This document shows, piece after piece, positions 27,638-36,631 of a stretch of 64,000 nucleotides of DNA. The stretch comes from Fibrobacter sp. UWB10 (GTDB taxonomy: Bacteria; Fibrobacterota; Fibrobacteria; Fibrobacterales; Fibrobacteraceae). The stretch spans positions 496,001 to 560,000 of the forward strand of contig NZ_FXUE01000001.1 of NCBI RefSeq assembly GCF_900182935.1. The letters are read 5' to 3'. The notes under the pieces are model-generated. The model worked only from the letters and a program-made list of their open reading frames with translations. It made no database searches and was not told where the DNA came from. How positions within the stretch are numbered: the first letter of the stretch is position 1; every line of letters begins with the position of its first letter. Made by a program: the position numbers and the translations under genes.

Positions 27638-28771
27638 TTAAACCCCGAAGAATTCGTTCACTTTGCTGCAGACAAAGTCGATTTCTTCGGTTTTCAGACC
27701 AAAGAACATCGGCAGGCGCAGCAAGCGATTGCTTTCGCTGGTGGTGTACTTGTCTTCGCCGCTAAAGCGACCGTAGCGCAGGCCCGCAGGCGATGAATGC
27801 AGCGGCACGTAATGGAACACCGCCAGAATGCCGTTGTACACCAGGTATTTGAGGAGTGCCGTACGCGTTTGCAGGTCTTCGACCTTCAGGTAGAACATGT
27901 GTGCATTGTGTTTGCAATGTTCCGGAATGAACGGTAACTCAACCAAGCCCTTGCCGGCCAGCGGCTGCAAGCGTTCGCGGTAAGCGTTCCAGCTCGCCAT
28001 ACGATTGTCGTAAATTTCGTCGGCGCATTCCAGTTCCGCATAAAGGTAAGCGGCGTTGAGTTCGCTCGGCAAATAGCTGGAACCAAGCTCTACCCAAGTG
28101 TACTTGTCGACTTCGCCACGGTGGAACTGGCAGCGGTTCGTGCCCTTTTCGCGAATGATTTCGGCGCGGTCACAATACTTTTTGTCATTGATAAGCAGTG
28201 CGCCGCCCTCGCCCATGCTATAATTCTTGGTTTCGTGGTAGCTGTAGCAGCCAAAGTCGCCAAGCGTTCCGAGGGCCTTGCCCTTGTAGGTTGCCATCAT
28301 GCCTTGAGCGGCGTCTTCAACCACGAACAGGTTGTGGCGCTTTGCAATCTCGTTGATTTTATCCATCTCGCAAGCCACACCCGCGTAGTGCACCGGCACA
28401 ATCGCCTTCGTCTTTTCGGTGATGGCGGCCTCGATCAAACTTTCGTCCAGGTTCATGGTGTCGGGGCGAATGTCCACGAACACGCACTTAGCTCCCTGCG
28501 ACACGAACGCATCGGCCGTGCTCACGAACGTGAACGACGGCATAATCACCTCGTCGCCAGGCTGAATATCGCAAAGGCGCGCAGACATTTCAAGTGCATG
28601 CGTGCAACTTGTGGTCAGCAAAGCCTTCGCCGTACCGGTATGCTTTTCAAGCCAATCATGGCACATCAAGTTGTAAGTGCCATCACCACAAATACGGCCA
28701 CTTTCGACGGCCTGCTTCACATAATCGAGTTCGAGCCCCACGAACGGCGGCTTGTTGAATGGAATCTTCAT
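27638..28771 (-). CDS. wecE: dTDP-4-amino-4,6-dideoxygalactose transaminase
   Basis: PLP-dependent enzyme making the dTDP-4-amino sugar (Fuc4N precursor) for surface glycans. It is 377 residues, collinear with E. coli WecE/RffA: PFNKPPFVGLELDYVKQA, CGDGTYN, PGDEVIMPSFTFVSTADAFV, PVHYAGVACEMD, and the PLP-binding Lys182 in SYHETKNYSMGEGGA. It lies on the minus strand, divergent from the ATP-grasp gene (52-bp gap), at the left end of the polysaccharide region. The base composition is like the housekeeping genes, so it may belong to the stable part of the locus. Confidence 0.95.
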   Translation of the reverse strand: MKIPFNKPPFVGLELDYVKQAVESGRICGDGTYNLMCHDWLEKHTGTAKALLTTSCTHALEMSARLCDIQPGDEVIMPSFTFVSTADAFVSQGAKCVFVDIRPDTMNLDESLIEAAITEKTKAIVPVHYAGVACEMDKINEIAKRHNLFVVEDAAQGMMATYKGKALGTLGDFGCYSYHETKNYSMGEGGALLINDKKYCDRAEIIREKGTNRCQFHRGEVDKYTWVELGSSYLPSELNAAYLYAELECADEIYDNRMASWNAYRERLQPLAGKGLVELPFIPEHCKHNAHMFYLKVEDLQTRTALLKYLVYNGILAVFHYVPLHSSPAGLRYGRFSGEDKYTTSESNRLLRLPMFFGLKTEEIDFVCSKVNEFFGV

Positions 28772-28823
28772 AACGCAGAAAATATATATTTTTCGGGCAT
28801 AAAAAAGATATATTGTTTACACC

Positions 28824-30068
28824 ATGAGTTTTAAAAAGAAAATGTTGCTTCTCGGCGGCGGCCATGCCGAAATTCCGCTGATCCAGGCCGCGCAAAGTTT
28901 GGGCTGGTACGTGATTACCACGGGGAACGCCCGCGAAGGATTGGGCCACCCTTACGCCGACAAGAACGTTTTTGCAGACTTCAGCGACAAAGACGCCATG
29001 CTGGAACTCGCCAAGAGCGAGGGCGTTCAAGCAGTTTGCTCCGGTTGCAACGATTTCGCCTTGCTTTCGACCGTGTACGTTTGCGAAAAGTTGGGACTCC
29101 CCGGCCACGACAGCTACGCCACAAGCCTCGAAATTCACCACAAGGACAAGTACCGCGCTCTCGCTACTAGACTTGGCATCCCAACACCGCGCGCACTCGT
29201 TGTTAGAAGTGACGCCGATTTCGAAACCGCGATCGCACAACTCACCTTCCCGATTATCGTGAAGCCCGTCGACTTGACTGGCGGCAAAGGCATTCATCGC
29301 GCCGCAAACGTCGACGAAGCCCGGGTCGCTTACAAAGACGCCTGCAGCCGCACACGCCAAGACCACATCGTAGTCGAAGAATTCGTGCAAGGTTCAAACC
29401 ACGGTTTCTCCGCTATGCTCGTGAATGGCAAAGTTGCATTCGCCTTCTCCGACAACGAGCAGTACTACATCAACAAGTACATGGTCTCGGGCGCAAATTC
29501 GCCGAGCACCTCCAGCGACAAGACTCTCGCTATGCTCCGCGAATACAGTGAACGCATCGCGCAAGAATTGCACCTGGTCGACGGCATTCTGCACATCCAG
29601 TACATCGAACGGGCCGACGGCACGCCCGTTATCATCGAAATCTGTCGCCGCCCGCCCGGAGATTTGTACATCAAGTTCGTGAAATACGCGACAGGCATCG
29701 ACTACCCAAAATTCATCGTCCTAGCCGAAACAGGCGAAGACATTTCCGACATCGCCGACGTACCCACCCAAGGATTCTGGCTGCGTCACTGCATTATGGC
29801 CGACTGCCAGGCCGGCGACACGCTTGTAACCAGCGACGCCTCCCCTGCCAGCGACAAACTATGCGAAGGCATTGTCCGCGACGTTACCTTTGCGCCTGAA
29901 ATTCAAGGCAACATCGTCGAAAAATTCTTGTGGTACAAGCCCGGCGAAGTCGTTGCAGACAAACTCACCTACAAGGCAGGAATCGTCTTCTTTAAGTTCA
30001 ACACTCTCGCCGAGATGCAAGACAAAACCGCACGCATGACCGAACTCGCGAAAATAGTGGTAGAATAA
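28824..30068 (+). CDS. ATP-grasp domain protein
   Basis: Ligase-fold enzyme that joins a carboxylate and an amine or similar group using ATP; the substrate is unknown. It is 414 residues. An N-terminal Rossmann-like part (KKMLLLGGGHAEIPLIQAAQSLG) is followed by the ATP-grasp core (IIVKPVDLTGGKGIHRA; DHIVVEEFVQGSNHGFSAML; metal-binding end VIIEICRRPPGDLYIKF). It resembles carbamoyl-phosphate-synthase-like ATP-grasp proteins of sugar-modification clusters. Genes at 30124 and 31264 follow on the same strand, so an aminoacyl or formyl decoration of the wecE product is a possible role (inference). Confidence 0.85.
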   Translation: MSFKKKMLLLGGGHAEIPLIQAAQSLGWYVITTGNAREGLGHPYADKNVFADFSDKDAMLELAKSEGVQAVCSGCNDFALLSTVYVCEKLGLPGHDSYATSLEIHHKDKYRALATRLGIPTPRALVVRSDADFETAIAQLTFPIIVKPVDLTGGKGIHRAANVDEARVAYKDACSRTRQDHIVVEEFVQGSNHGFSAMLVNGKVAFAFSDNEQYYINKYMVSGANSPSTSSDKTLAMLREYSERIAQELHLVDGILHIQYIERADGTPVIIEICRRPPGDLYIKFVKYATGIDYPKFIVLAETGEDISDIADVPTQGFWLRHCIMADCQAGDTLVTSDASPASDKLCEGIVRDVTFAPEIQGNIVEKFLWYKPGEVVADKLTYKAGIVFFKFNTLAEMQDKTARMTELAKIVVE

Positions 30069-30123
30069 AGATTTTTTAACAGAGCCCGCGCATTCCGCCA
30101 TAAATTATCCTATATTCCAAGGT

Positions 30124-31263
30124 ATGAAGAAGGATCCTTATCAGATTGCGTTTATCGGGGGCGGAATCAATTCAGCCATCGGCGAAGTCCACAAGGCTGC
30201 AAGCCAAATGGACGGCCATTTTGAACTTGTAGCGGGCGCATTCAGCACCCACGCCGAAACTAACCAAAAAACCGCCCGCACCTGGGGCGTCGCAGACGAA
30301 CGCACCTACGCCGACTACCACGAACTTTTGAAAGCCGAAAATGGCAAACTCGACGCCGTCGTAGTGCTCGCGCCGACCGATTACCACAAAGACATCGTGA
30401 TTGACGCACTGAATGCCGGGTTCCCTGTGATTTGCGAAAAGTCGCTCGCCACCAGCGTGGCCGAAGGCGAAGCCATCGCAAAAGTCGTCGCTGACACCAA
30501 AGGATTCTTCTGCACCACCTACAACTACACCGGCTACCCCATGGTGCGAGAACTCAAGCAGTTCATCGCCGACGGCAAACTCGGTAAAATCCAGCAGGTG
30601 CAAGTCGAAATGCCGCAAGAAGGCTTTATGCGCCTGGGCACCAACAACGAGCCGCCCAAACCGCAAAGCTGGCGACTCAAGGACACCGTGATTCCGAAAA
30701 TCTCGCTGGATCTCGGCAGCCACCTGCACAACATGATTTACTTTTTGACCGGCGAACGCCCCGAACACATCGTGGCCGACCAGACCACCTTCGGGCTTTT
30801 CCCGCAGATCGTCGATAACGTGGGCGCCCTCGTGCAATACACAAACAATGTTCGCGCCCAAATCTGGTTCAGCAAAACCGCACTCGGCAACCGCAACGGC
30901 CTGCGCATCCGCGTGTACGGCAGCGAAGGCAGCGCCGAATGGTTCCAGCTAGAACCCGAAACGCTTAAGACCTGCGACCTGCGAGGCAACGTAAGCCTGC
31001 GCGACCGCACCGGCGACGTCAAAATTGCAAACCAGCAACGCTACAACCGCTTTAAAGCCGGCCATCCCGCCGGATTTATCGAAGCTTTCGCGAACTACTA
31101 CAAAGACATCGCCGACTGCCTCGGCCAATATTTCGCAACCGGAAGCTTTACAAGCCAGTATGTATGCGGCATTCACACCTCGCTGGAAGGCCTCGCCATG
31201 ATGCAGGCTGCCGCAAAGTCTGCACAAAGTAACAAGTGGGAATCCGTTCAGCAAAGGTTTTAA
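30124..31263 (+). CDS. Gfo/Idh/MocA family oxidoreductase
   Basis: NAD(P)-dependent sugar oxidoreductase, 379 residues. The Rossmann start reads YQIAFIGGGINSAIGEVHKAA; the signature VICEKSLATSVAEGEAI (EKP-like motif with Ser for Pro) lies near 100-115. The C-terminal domain includes KISLDLGSHLHNMIYFLTGE, where the Asp/His pair is typical of the active site. It is directly followed, without a gap, by the glycosyltransferase gene, so the two are coupled. The substrate is probably a nucleotide sugar, but this cannot be decided from sequence. Confidence 0.88.
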   Translation: MKKDPYQIAFIGGGINSAIGEVHKAASQMDGHFELVAGAFSTHAETNQKTARTWGVADERTYADYHELLKAENGKLDAVVVLAPTDYHKDIVIDALNAGFPVICEKSLATSVAEGEAIAKVVADTKGFFCTTYNYTGYPMVRELKQFIADGKLGKIQQVQVEMPQEGFMRLGTNNEPPKPQSWRLKDTVIPKISLDLGSHLHNMIYFLTGERPEHIVADQTTFGLFPQIVDNVGALVQYTNNVRAQIWFSKTALGNRNGLRIRVYGSEGSAEWFQLEPETLKTCDLRGNVSLRDRTGDVKIANQQRYNRFKAGHPAGFIEAFANYYKDIADCLGQYFATGSFTSQYVCGIHTSLEGLAMMQAAAKSAQSNKWESVQQRF

Positions 31264-32184
31264 ATGAAACTCTCTTTTGTAATTCCCTGTTACCGTAGCG
31301 AGAACACCATCGAAACCGTGGTGCAAGAAATCCGCGAAACCGTAGCCACGCGCCCCGGCACCGACTACGAAATCGTGCTAGTGAACGACTGCAGCCCCGA
31401 TGGCGTATGGCAAGTTATCAAGAAGCTCGCCGCAGCCGACAACAAGATTAAAGGAATCTGCCTCGCCAAGAACTTCGGGCAACACAGCGCCCTAATGGCA
31501 GGCTACGGCCAAGCCACCGGCGACTACATCATCAGCCTCGATGACGACGGCCAAACCCCCGCCAGCGAAAGTTTCAAGCTTGTAGACAAACTAGAAGAAG
31601 GCTACGACGTCGTTTACGGTTACTACCAGCATTCGGCACAGCACCTGTTCCGCCGTTTTGGCACCTGGGTCAACAAGAAAATGGCCGAAGCTATCATTGG
31701 TCAACCCAAGACGCTCCGCACAACGAGTTTCTTTATTATGCGCAAGTTCATCGTCGATGAAATCGTGCGCTACCCTAACCCATTCGCCTATATTAGCGGG
31801 CTCGTTTTCCGCGCCACCAAGAACCTTGGCAACGTCGAAGTACAACACCGCCGCCGTCTCGAAGGCCGCTCCGGCTACACGCTCGCAGGCCTTATCGGGC
31901 TCTGGATCAACGGCTTTACCGCATTCTCCGTCAAGCCGCTCCGCGCTGCGACTTTTATTGGCGTTATCTGCGCCCTCGTAGGTTTTCTCGCAGGCCTCTA
32001 CGTCGTTTACCAGAAATTCCTCAATCCCGAAATTCCCGTAGGCTACACCAGCATGCTCGCCACCCTACTATTTATCGGAGGCATGATTATGCTGTTGCTC
32101 GGACTCATCGGCGAATACGTGGGCCGCATCTACATCAGCATCAACCAGTCGCCGCAATACGTGGTGCGGGAACGAACGTTTTAG
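31264..32184 (+). CDS. Glycosyltransferase family 2, polyprenyl-phosphate type (GtrB/ArnC-like)
   Basis: Transfers a sugar to a polyprenyl phosphate at the inner membrane face. It is 306 residues. The GT-A domain starts LSFVIPCYRSENTIETVVQEI and carries LVNDCSPDG and the metal motif SLDDDGQTP. Two C-terminal membrane segments (about 228-255, 263-290) end in IGEYVGRIYISINQSPQYVVRER, the hallmark of the GtrB/ArnC group. It starts right after the oxidoreductase stop codon. Confidence 0.92.
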   Translation: MKLSFVIPCYRSENTIETVVQEIRETVATRPGTDYEIVLVNDCSPDGVWQVIKKLAAADNKIKGICLAKNFGQHSALMAGYGQATGDYIISLDDDGQTPASESFKLVDKLEEGYDVVYGYYQHSAQHLFRRFGTWVNKKMAEAIIGQPKTLRTTSFFIMRKFIVDEIVRYPNPFAYISGLVFRATKNLGNVEVQHRRRLEGRSGYTLAGLIGLWINGFTAFSVKPLRAATFIGVICALVGFLAGLYVVYQKFLNPEIPVGYTSMLATLLFIGGMIMLLLGLIGEYVGRIYISINQSPQYVVRERTF

Positions 32185-32193
32185 GTAAAGCAA

Positions 32194-33054
32194 ATGGCAG
32201 CGACGCAGACAAGCGAATGGACCACCGTCATCAAGCCCAAATCGAGTTTACTCGAAGTGGACTTTGGCGAACTTTGGCAGTACCGCGATTTGTACCGCAT
32301 GTTCGTGAAGCGCGATATTGTCACTTGGTACAAGCAAACCATTCTCGGCCCGCTGTGGTTCTTTATCCAGCCCATCATGACCACCATCATGTTTATGGTC
32401 GTGTTCGGCGGCATCGCTAAAATCAGCACCGACGGGCTCCCGCAACCGCTCTTTTACCTCGCGGGCATTTGCCTGTGGACCTATTTTTCGGAATGCCTGA
32501 ACCAGACCAGCAAAACATTCATCGAAAACGCGAACATGTTCGGCAAGGTGTATTTTCCGCGACTCGTCGTGCCGCTGGCAACCGTTACCAGCAACCTGGT
32601 GCGACTCAGCATTCAAATGGGGCTATTCCTGATTGTATTTGCGTACTACCTGATTTTCACTGACGCCCCAGTGCACCCGAACATTTACCTGCTGCTCACA
32701 CCCGTACTGATCGCGCTCATCGCAGCGCTCGCACTCGGCTTTGGTGTGCTATTCAGCAGCCTCACCACCAAATACCGCGACCTCACATTCTTGCTCACGT
32801 TTATCGTGCAACTATGGATGTACGCCACTCCGGTAATCTATCCGCTCAGCACCATCGAAGATCCGCGCCTGAAAATGCTCATGCAAGCAAACCCGCTCAC
32901 CAGCATTATGGAAACCTTCAAGTTCGGCATGCTCGGCGTGGGCGAATTCAGCTGGGCAGCCCTCGGCTACACAGCCGGCTTCGCCGCCTTCATCCTCGCA
33001 CTTGGCATTGTCGTATTTAACAAAATCCAGCGCACCTTCATGGATACAGTGTAA
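32194..33054 (+). CDS. wzm: ABC transporter permease for polysaccharide export (Wzm type)
   Basis: Membrane subunit of the ABC exporter that moves lipid-linked polysaccharide across the inner membrane. It is 286 residues with about six membrane segments in the ABC-2 fold. Typical motifs are RDIVTWYKQTILGPLWFFIQPI near the start, FYLAGICLWTYFSECLN and LWMYATPVIYPLS. Its ATPase partner (36772-38001) is not adjacent, as is usual, but lies 3.7 kb downstream, past a zinc-finger membrane protein and a minus-strand hipBA/RhuM insertion. Confidence 0.92.
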   Translation: MAATQTSEWTTVIKPKSSLLEVDFGELWQYRDLYRMFVKRDIVTWYKQTILGPLWFFIQPIMTTIMFMVVFGGIAKISTDGLPQPLFYLAGICLWTYFSECLNQTSKTFIENANMFGKVYFPRLVVPLATVTSNLVRLSIQMGLFLIVFAYYLIFTDAPVHPNIYLLLTPVLIALIAALALGFGVLFSSLTTKYRDLTFLLTFIVQLWMYATPVIYPLSTIEDPRLKMLMQANPLTSIMETFKFGMLGVGEFSWAALGYTAGFAAFILALGIVVFNKIQRTFMDTV

Positions 33055-33900
33055 ATGGCGCGCTCCAAGACACATAAAGTTACGCTGCAATACAAGAATT
33101 GCCCGCGCACAGAAGACGAGCAAGAAATCCGGGCATCGTACAAATGCAACGAATGCAAAGGAAAAGGCAAGACCTTTGGCATAATCAGAAAATGCATCTC
33201 TTGTGACGGCACAAGCATCATCAACCTGGTAGACTGTCCCGACTGCCTAGGGACCGGCGTCAGTGCAAAAAAAGGAATCTGCAGCAGCTGCAAAGGAGAA
33301 AAGGTTGTCACCCAGCTCAAAGCCCACGATATCGCTTTAGAAAAGAATTGGTGCACTAAATTTAAAGAGAACCCCGTAAAAGCGCTCACCTGGCCCATAA
33401 TCAACATCGTGCTCATTGCATTGTGTTCTAGAACAGCGTGGCTCTATTTAAGCACAGGTTTTGTTCCCGACAAATTTATCGACTGCGTATGCATGTACGC
33501 CCCATTGATTGCCTGGTTCTTCCTCATTTTCAATTGTATTTCGATCTTTAGGGGCTCCCGATATGATCCAGAAAGGAGAATGCTCCGGACCGTAGGGTTG
33601 GGAATCATCGGTGTCGGCCTCTTAGTCTCGCTCATTGCCGGGCCGCTTTCCTGTGAAAAAAATGAATTGGTTGTAGCCCAAGCGACGGAACATTTCAATA
33701 AGTACAGTAAAGGCGACAATATAATATGCACTACGATCAACCTCAAAAAAAGAGAACGTTTTTTCACATACTACGGTGACGCAATACTTACCACTGGAGA
33801 CTCAATACCCGTCAAAATAGTCGTACACACCATGAACCATTACAGCTACCTTTACATGGAATCAATCATTCCCAAGCACATATCTGATTCTTGGAAATAG
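33055..33900 (+). CDS. Membrane protein with DnaJ-like zinc-finger motifs
   Basis: No full-length family recognised. It is 281 residues, starting immediately after the wzm stop. The N-terminal 90 residues carry paired Cys motifs like the DnaJ zinc domain: CNECKGKGK (31-39), CISCDGTS (47-54), CPDCLGTG (61-68), CSSCKGEK (76-83). About three membrane segments follow (110-130, 145-165, 180-200), then an 80-residue soluble tail. It may be a membrane chaperone or scaffold; nothing proves a link to the exporter except the tight junction. Its 3' end overlaps hipA on the other strand by 39 bases. Confidence 0.75.
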   Translation: MARSKTHKVTLQYKNCPRTEDEQEIRASYKCNECKGKGKTFGIIRKCISCDGTSIINLVDCPDCLGTGVSAKKGICSSCKGEKVVTQLKAHDIALEKNWCTKFKENPVKALTWPIINIVLIALCSRTAWLYLSTGFVPDKFIDCVCMYAPLIAWFFLIFNCISIFRGSRYDPERRMLRTVGLGIIGVGLLVSLIAGPLSCEKNELVVAQATEHFNKYSKGDNIICTTINLKKRERFFTYYGDAILTTGDSIPVKIVVHTMNHYSYLYMESIIPKHISDSWK

Positions 33901-35199
33901 GCGGATGCCATTCGACGTAAGCAATTCGCGCGAAATCTCTTCGCGATGGTTTTCGCGAACGCCGCAGTCCTTTGCAATCTCGTTCCAACAAGCAACAGCA
34001 TTTTCGACTTGGTCTATAATTCCCGCGTACTTGCGGATTCCGACGCGTTCCGCCACCGCTTTAAGATCATCGCGCGAGACATTCTCTTGTTTCATATTCA
34101 CTGACATCTGGTGGCGATTTATCCAGCGACTCCTCGGGTTGTTGGCATAGCACAAGTCATATGCGGGAGCAAGTTTCCAGATACCGGATTCATCCATCAA
34201 GAAGGAAATGTTCTTGGTGTGGTCGTCATTGTTTTTTGCCAACACATTGAACACCATGCAACGGAATATGTCTTCGTCGGCCTTGGCATCGAGCCCGAGT
34301 TTGCGCATTACAGCAAAGGCATCCTCGTATGAATGACGTGCGTCTCGATCCAAGTGGGCCAAGGCCGCAAGCGTTTGCATGTGCAGTTTAGACCCGTCAC
34401 ATTTGCGATCAAAACGCTTGGTCATAAAGTGGCAACCGCAGCTATCTTCCAGAATGCGGCTTTCGCTCATGCGGATTCCAGCCCGTAACGCCATCTTGTA
34501 ATAAGCGTATTCAACATTGCCGATCCCGCGGGGGATTTCGGTAATGCTATCATGTTCTCGATAACTTACACCGTCAAACTTGAGCAGCCAATATTCGAAC
34601 CCTTTTGGCGCAGGCACCTGGCCACTACGCACCTCACCCGTGGATTCGTTATAGGCAATAATCGCTTTGGGTTTTGCACCACCAGCAGAAGTTCCAACTC
34701 GTAAAATATCGTACAAAGTCTTATCCTGTTGGACAAGCTTTTCCCGGAATTTTTCGCGGTCCCGAAAAACACTCTCGGCCAGTTTTACGAGATCGCCCAC
34801 AAAAATTTCTGTAGATTCGTCTAGTCCCAGCGTAGACAAGCTAGGTTCAAATTCCAAGGCGCCCATAGAACGCTTGCCGACATAGCACAGGCGTTCCAGC
34901 GGAGTCACCGTCTCTAGCGGTCGTCCCATGGTCTGGAACCATTCCGATATAATCTGGTCACCGAACCTATCCGGGAGCGAATCCGCAATGAGTCCTGGGA
35001 GTCCGCGAAAGCAGTTGTTCCTATTCTCGGCAAAAGAGAAAACACCCTTTGCCACGGGCATCTTTATCGGGGATACCGGCAACGGATTGCGGACAAAATT
35101 GGGTTCATATTCAAAATAGGCAACACCCCGCGAGGTATCCCACGACAACGCCCCGATAGGCTTGCCCCACAAACGCACGTTTACGACAAGTTCGCTCAT
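33862..35199 (-). CDS. hipA: HipA family serine/threonine kinase toxin
   Basis: Kinase-type toxin of a type II toxin-antitoxin pair; E. coli HipA phosphorylates glutamyl-tRNA synthetase and causes persistence. It is 445 residues. The N-terminal HipA domain (VNVRLWGKPIGALSWD) and LPGLIADSLPDRFG are followed by the ATP-binding GTSAGGAKPKAI and the kinase core FNVLAKNNDDHTKNISFLMD (catalytic Asp) and KLAPAYDLCY (metal Asp). Its start overlaps hipB by 4 bases (ATGA). The pair sits inverted inside the polysaccharide export operon. Confidence 0.93.
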   Translation of the reverse strand: MSELVVNVRLWGKPIGALSWDTSRGVAYFEYEPNFVRNPLPVSPIKMPVAKGVFSFAENRNNCFRGLPGLIADSLPDRFGDQIISEWFQTMGRPLETVTPLERLCYVGKRSMGALEFEPSLSTLGLDESTEIFVGDLVKLAESVFRDREKFREKLVQQDKTLYDILRVGTSAGGAKPKAIIAYNESTGEVRSGQVPAPKGFEYWLLKFDGVSYREHDSITEIPRGIGNVEYAYYKMALRAGIRMSESRILEDSCGCHFMTKRFDRKCDGSKLHMQTLAALAHLDRDARHSYEDAFAVMRKLGLDAKADEDIFRCMVFNVLAKNNDDHTKNISFLMDESGIWKLAPAYDLCYANNPRSRWINRHQMSVNMKQENVSRDDLKAVAERVGIRKYAGIIDQVENAVACWNEIAKDCGVRENHREEISRELLTSNGIRLFPRIRYVLGND

Positions 35200-35501
35200 T
35201 TGGCATTGCTCCGTTTAATACGCTGAATCTTGCCGCCCTGCAACTTGCGCAACAAGAGTGGACTTACGGGGGGCTCAGGCAAAAGCTGCTCTACATTTTC
35301 AAGCATGCCTAGGGAACGCAGCACACTTAAAAGGATTTGTACGGACACGGCGCCTCCGCGTTCCATCTTGGCAATTGTACCTACGCCCACGCCGGCAGAC
35401 TCAGCCAGTTCAGACTGCATAAGCCCTTTACGCAGGCGGTATTCCTTGAGCCTTGAGCCCATTTCCTTCAAAATGGAGGGTGTAGTCATTTCGTTCCACA
35501 T
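35196..35501 (-). CDS. hipB: HipB-type HTH antitoxin
   Basis: XRE-family DNA-binding antitoxin, 101 residues. The helix-turn-helix is at about 17-60 (LKEYRLRKGLMQSELAESAGVGVGTIAKMERG). It should bind and neutralise the HipA kinase and repress its own promoter; an inverted repeat 18 bases upstream fits this. The start at 35501 has no clear ribosome site; the ATG at 35489 is an alternative. Confidence 0.9.
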   Translation of the reverse strand: MWNEMTTPSILKEMGSRLKEYRLRKGLMQSELAESAGVGVGTIAKMERGGAVSVQILLSVLRSLGMLENVEQLLPEPPVSPLLLRKLQGGKIQRIKRSNAK

Positions 35502-35518
35502 GGTTAGTAATATACATA

Positions 35519-35544
35519 ATAATCATCGCAAAAATGACGATTAT
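35519..35544. promoter_or_regulatory. Putative HipB operator
   Basis: Inverted half-sites ATAATCATC and, on the other strand, ATAATCGTC, separated by eight bases, just upstream of hipB. Position and symmetry fit an autoregulatory operator. Confidence 0.55.
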
Positions 35545-35634
35545 CGTAAAAAAATTAGATAAAACACTTTTTTGTGATAGTTATAACAACTACATACGCA
35601 ATCTTTTACTCATTTCATGACCATCATTACCTCC

Positions 35635-35658
35635 CTGCGAACAAGCGTGAAACCGCAG
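35635..35658. repeat. Conserved-loop hairpin, copy 1 (3' side of RhuM gene)
   Basis: CTGCG-aacaagcgtgaaac-CGCAG. The loop AACAxGCxTGAAA recurs in the hairpin at 36606-36631 on the other side of the RhuM gene, while the stem bases differ. Confidence 0.5.
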
Positions 35659-35701
35659 TGTTTTGAAATTTTGAGCACTAGAACATTTAATTAAATTCGA
35701 G

Positions 35702-36592
35702 TCACTTCACCATCGCGAGCACCTGTTCCTTAGTAATAAAGTTCAGCACTGAAAATGCAGTCATCTGGTTCCCAAGATCCTTGAACGACGCCCCCACGTG
35801 ATAAACCACGTCATCAACGATGACAAAACGGTCGTGAACCTCGCGCATATTTTCCAAGCGAACTATCGGGAATTGCCTATTCAAGCGAGCCTCCTCTTCC
35901 CTCATGGCATGGGTTATTCTGGCAGAATAGATGGTCGCCTTCACCCCTTCGGCTCGTTTTGCCATAAGAGAAAGAACCATGTCATTGGCAAACGGATCAA
36001 TGATGACAAGTTCCTTTTTTGCAGACCGCACCAATTGCATAGCAAACTCGTAACCGCTCCAATGCGCATGCGCCGGCAACAAACCCTCACTTGGAGGCAA
36101 GTTCGCTTTTACGAAGAAATCCACCTGTTTTTCAAGATTCATTATGCGAGAATCATGACTTTCAAGTTTATTTTCATGTGAGATTAACCGTTGGTTAATG
36201 CTAAAGCCCCTAAGCATATGCTCTTTAAGCACCTGGTTGGCCCAACGGCGAAATCGAGTACCACAAATAGAATTAACCCTGTAACCAACGGAAATAATCA
36301 TATCCAAGTTGTAAAAGGGCTGCATTCGTTTAATAGCTCTTCCGCCCTCCATGCGAACCTGTGCAATTTTTGCACAGGTTGACTTTTCGTCTAATTCCTG
36401 CGTTTGGAATATGTTGCGGATGTGTCTATTAATGGATGTTCTGTCCGTAGAGAACAACTCCGCCATCTGTGCCTGCGTGAGCCAGACAGTCTCATTTTCA
36501 ACCCGAACCTCAATGTGGAATTCTCCGCCCTCCGGCTGGTACACGATGATTTCGTTCTTCTCGGCAACCGGCAACGCCTCTTTTTCGCTCAT
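35702..36592 (-). CDS. RhuM family protein with C-terminal phospholipase-D-like region
   Basis: It is 296 residues. The N-terminal part (about 15-150) is the RhuM/virulence-protein domain: VRVENETVWLTQAQMAELF, TDRTSINRHIRNIF, NLDMIISVGYRVNS, RFRRWANQVLKEHMLRGF. It is probably DNA-binding. From about residue 190 a different fold follows (KKELVIIDPFANDMVLSLMAKR ... REVHDRFVIVDDVVYHVGASFKDLG), similar to the HxK/HxR core of phospholipase-D-like nucleases with HDRF in place of HxK. RhuM genes are common on islands and next to toxin or defence genes. The function of the fusion is unknown. It is a single gene on the minus strand beside hipBA, flanked by two similar hairpins. Confidence 0.82.
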   Translation of the reverse strand: MSEKEALPVAEKNEIIVYQPEGGEFHIEVRVENETVWLTQAQMAELFSTDRTSINRHIRNIFQTQELDEKSTCAKIAQVRMEGGRAIKRMQPFYNLDMIISVGYRVNSICGTRFRRWANQVLKEHMLRGFSINQRLISHENKLESHDSRIMNLEKQVDFFVKANLPPSEGLLPAHAHWSGYEFAMQLVRSAKKELVIIDPFANDMVLSLMAKRAEGVKATIYSARITHAMREEEARLNRQFPIVRLENMREVHDRFVIVDDVVYHVGASFKDLGNQMTAFSVLNFITKEQVLAMVK

Positions 36593-36605
36593 TTTTCACT
36601 CCTCC

Positions 36606-36631
36606 CCGCAAACAGGCTTGAAATTGCGGGT
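36606..36631. repeat. Conserved-loop hairpin, copy 2 (5' side of RhuM gene)
   Basis: CCCGCAA-acaggcttgaaa-TTGCGGG, 14 bases upstream of the RhuM start codon. Compare 35635-35658: the loop is similar and both stems are preserved with different bases. Confidence 0.5.

Noticed and set aside
35635-36631. Type III toxin-antitoxin RNA repeats next to RhuM
   Set aside because: Only two hairpins nearly 1 kb apart and on either side of the gene; type III antitoxins are tandem repeats before a ToxN-like gene.
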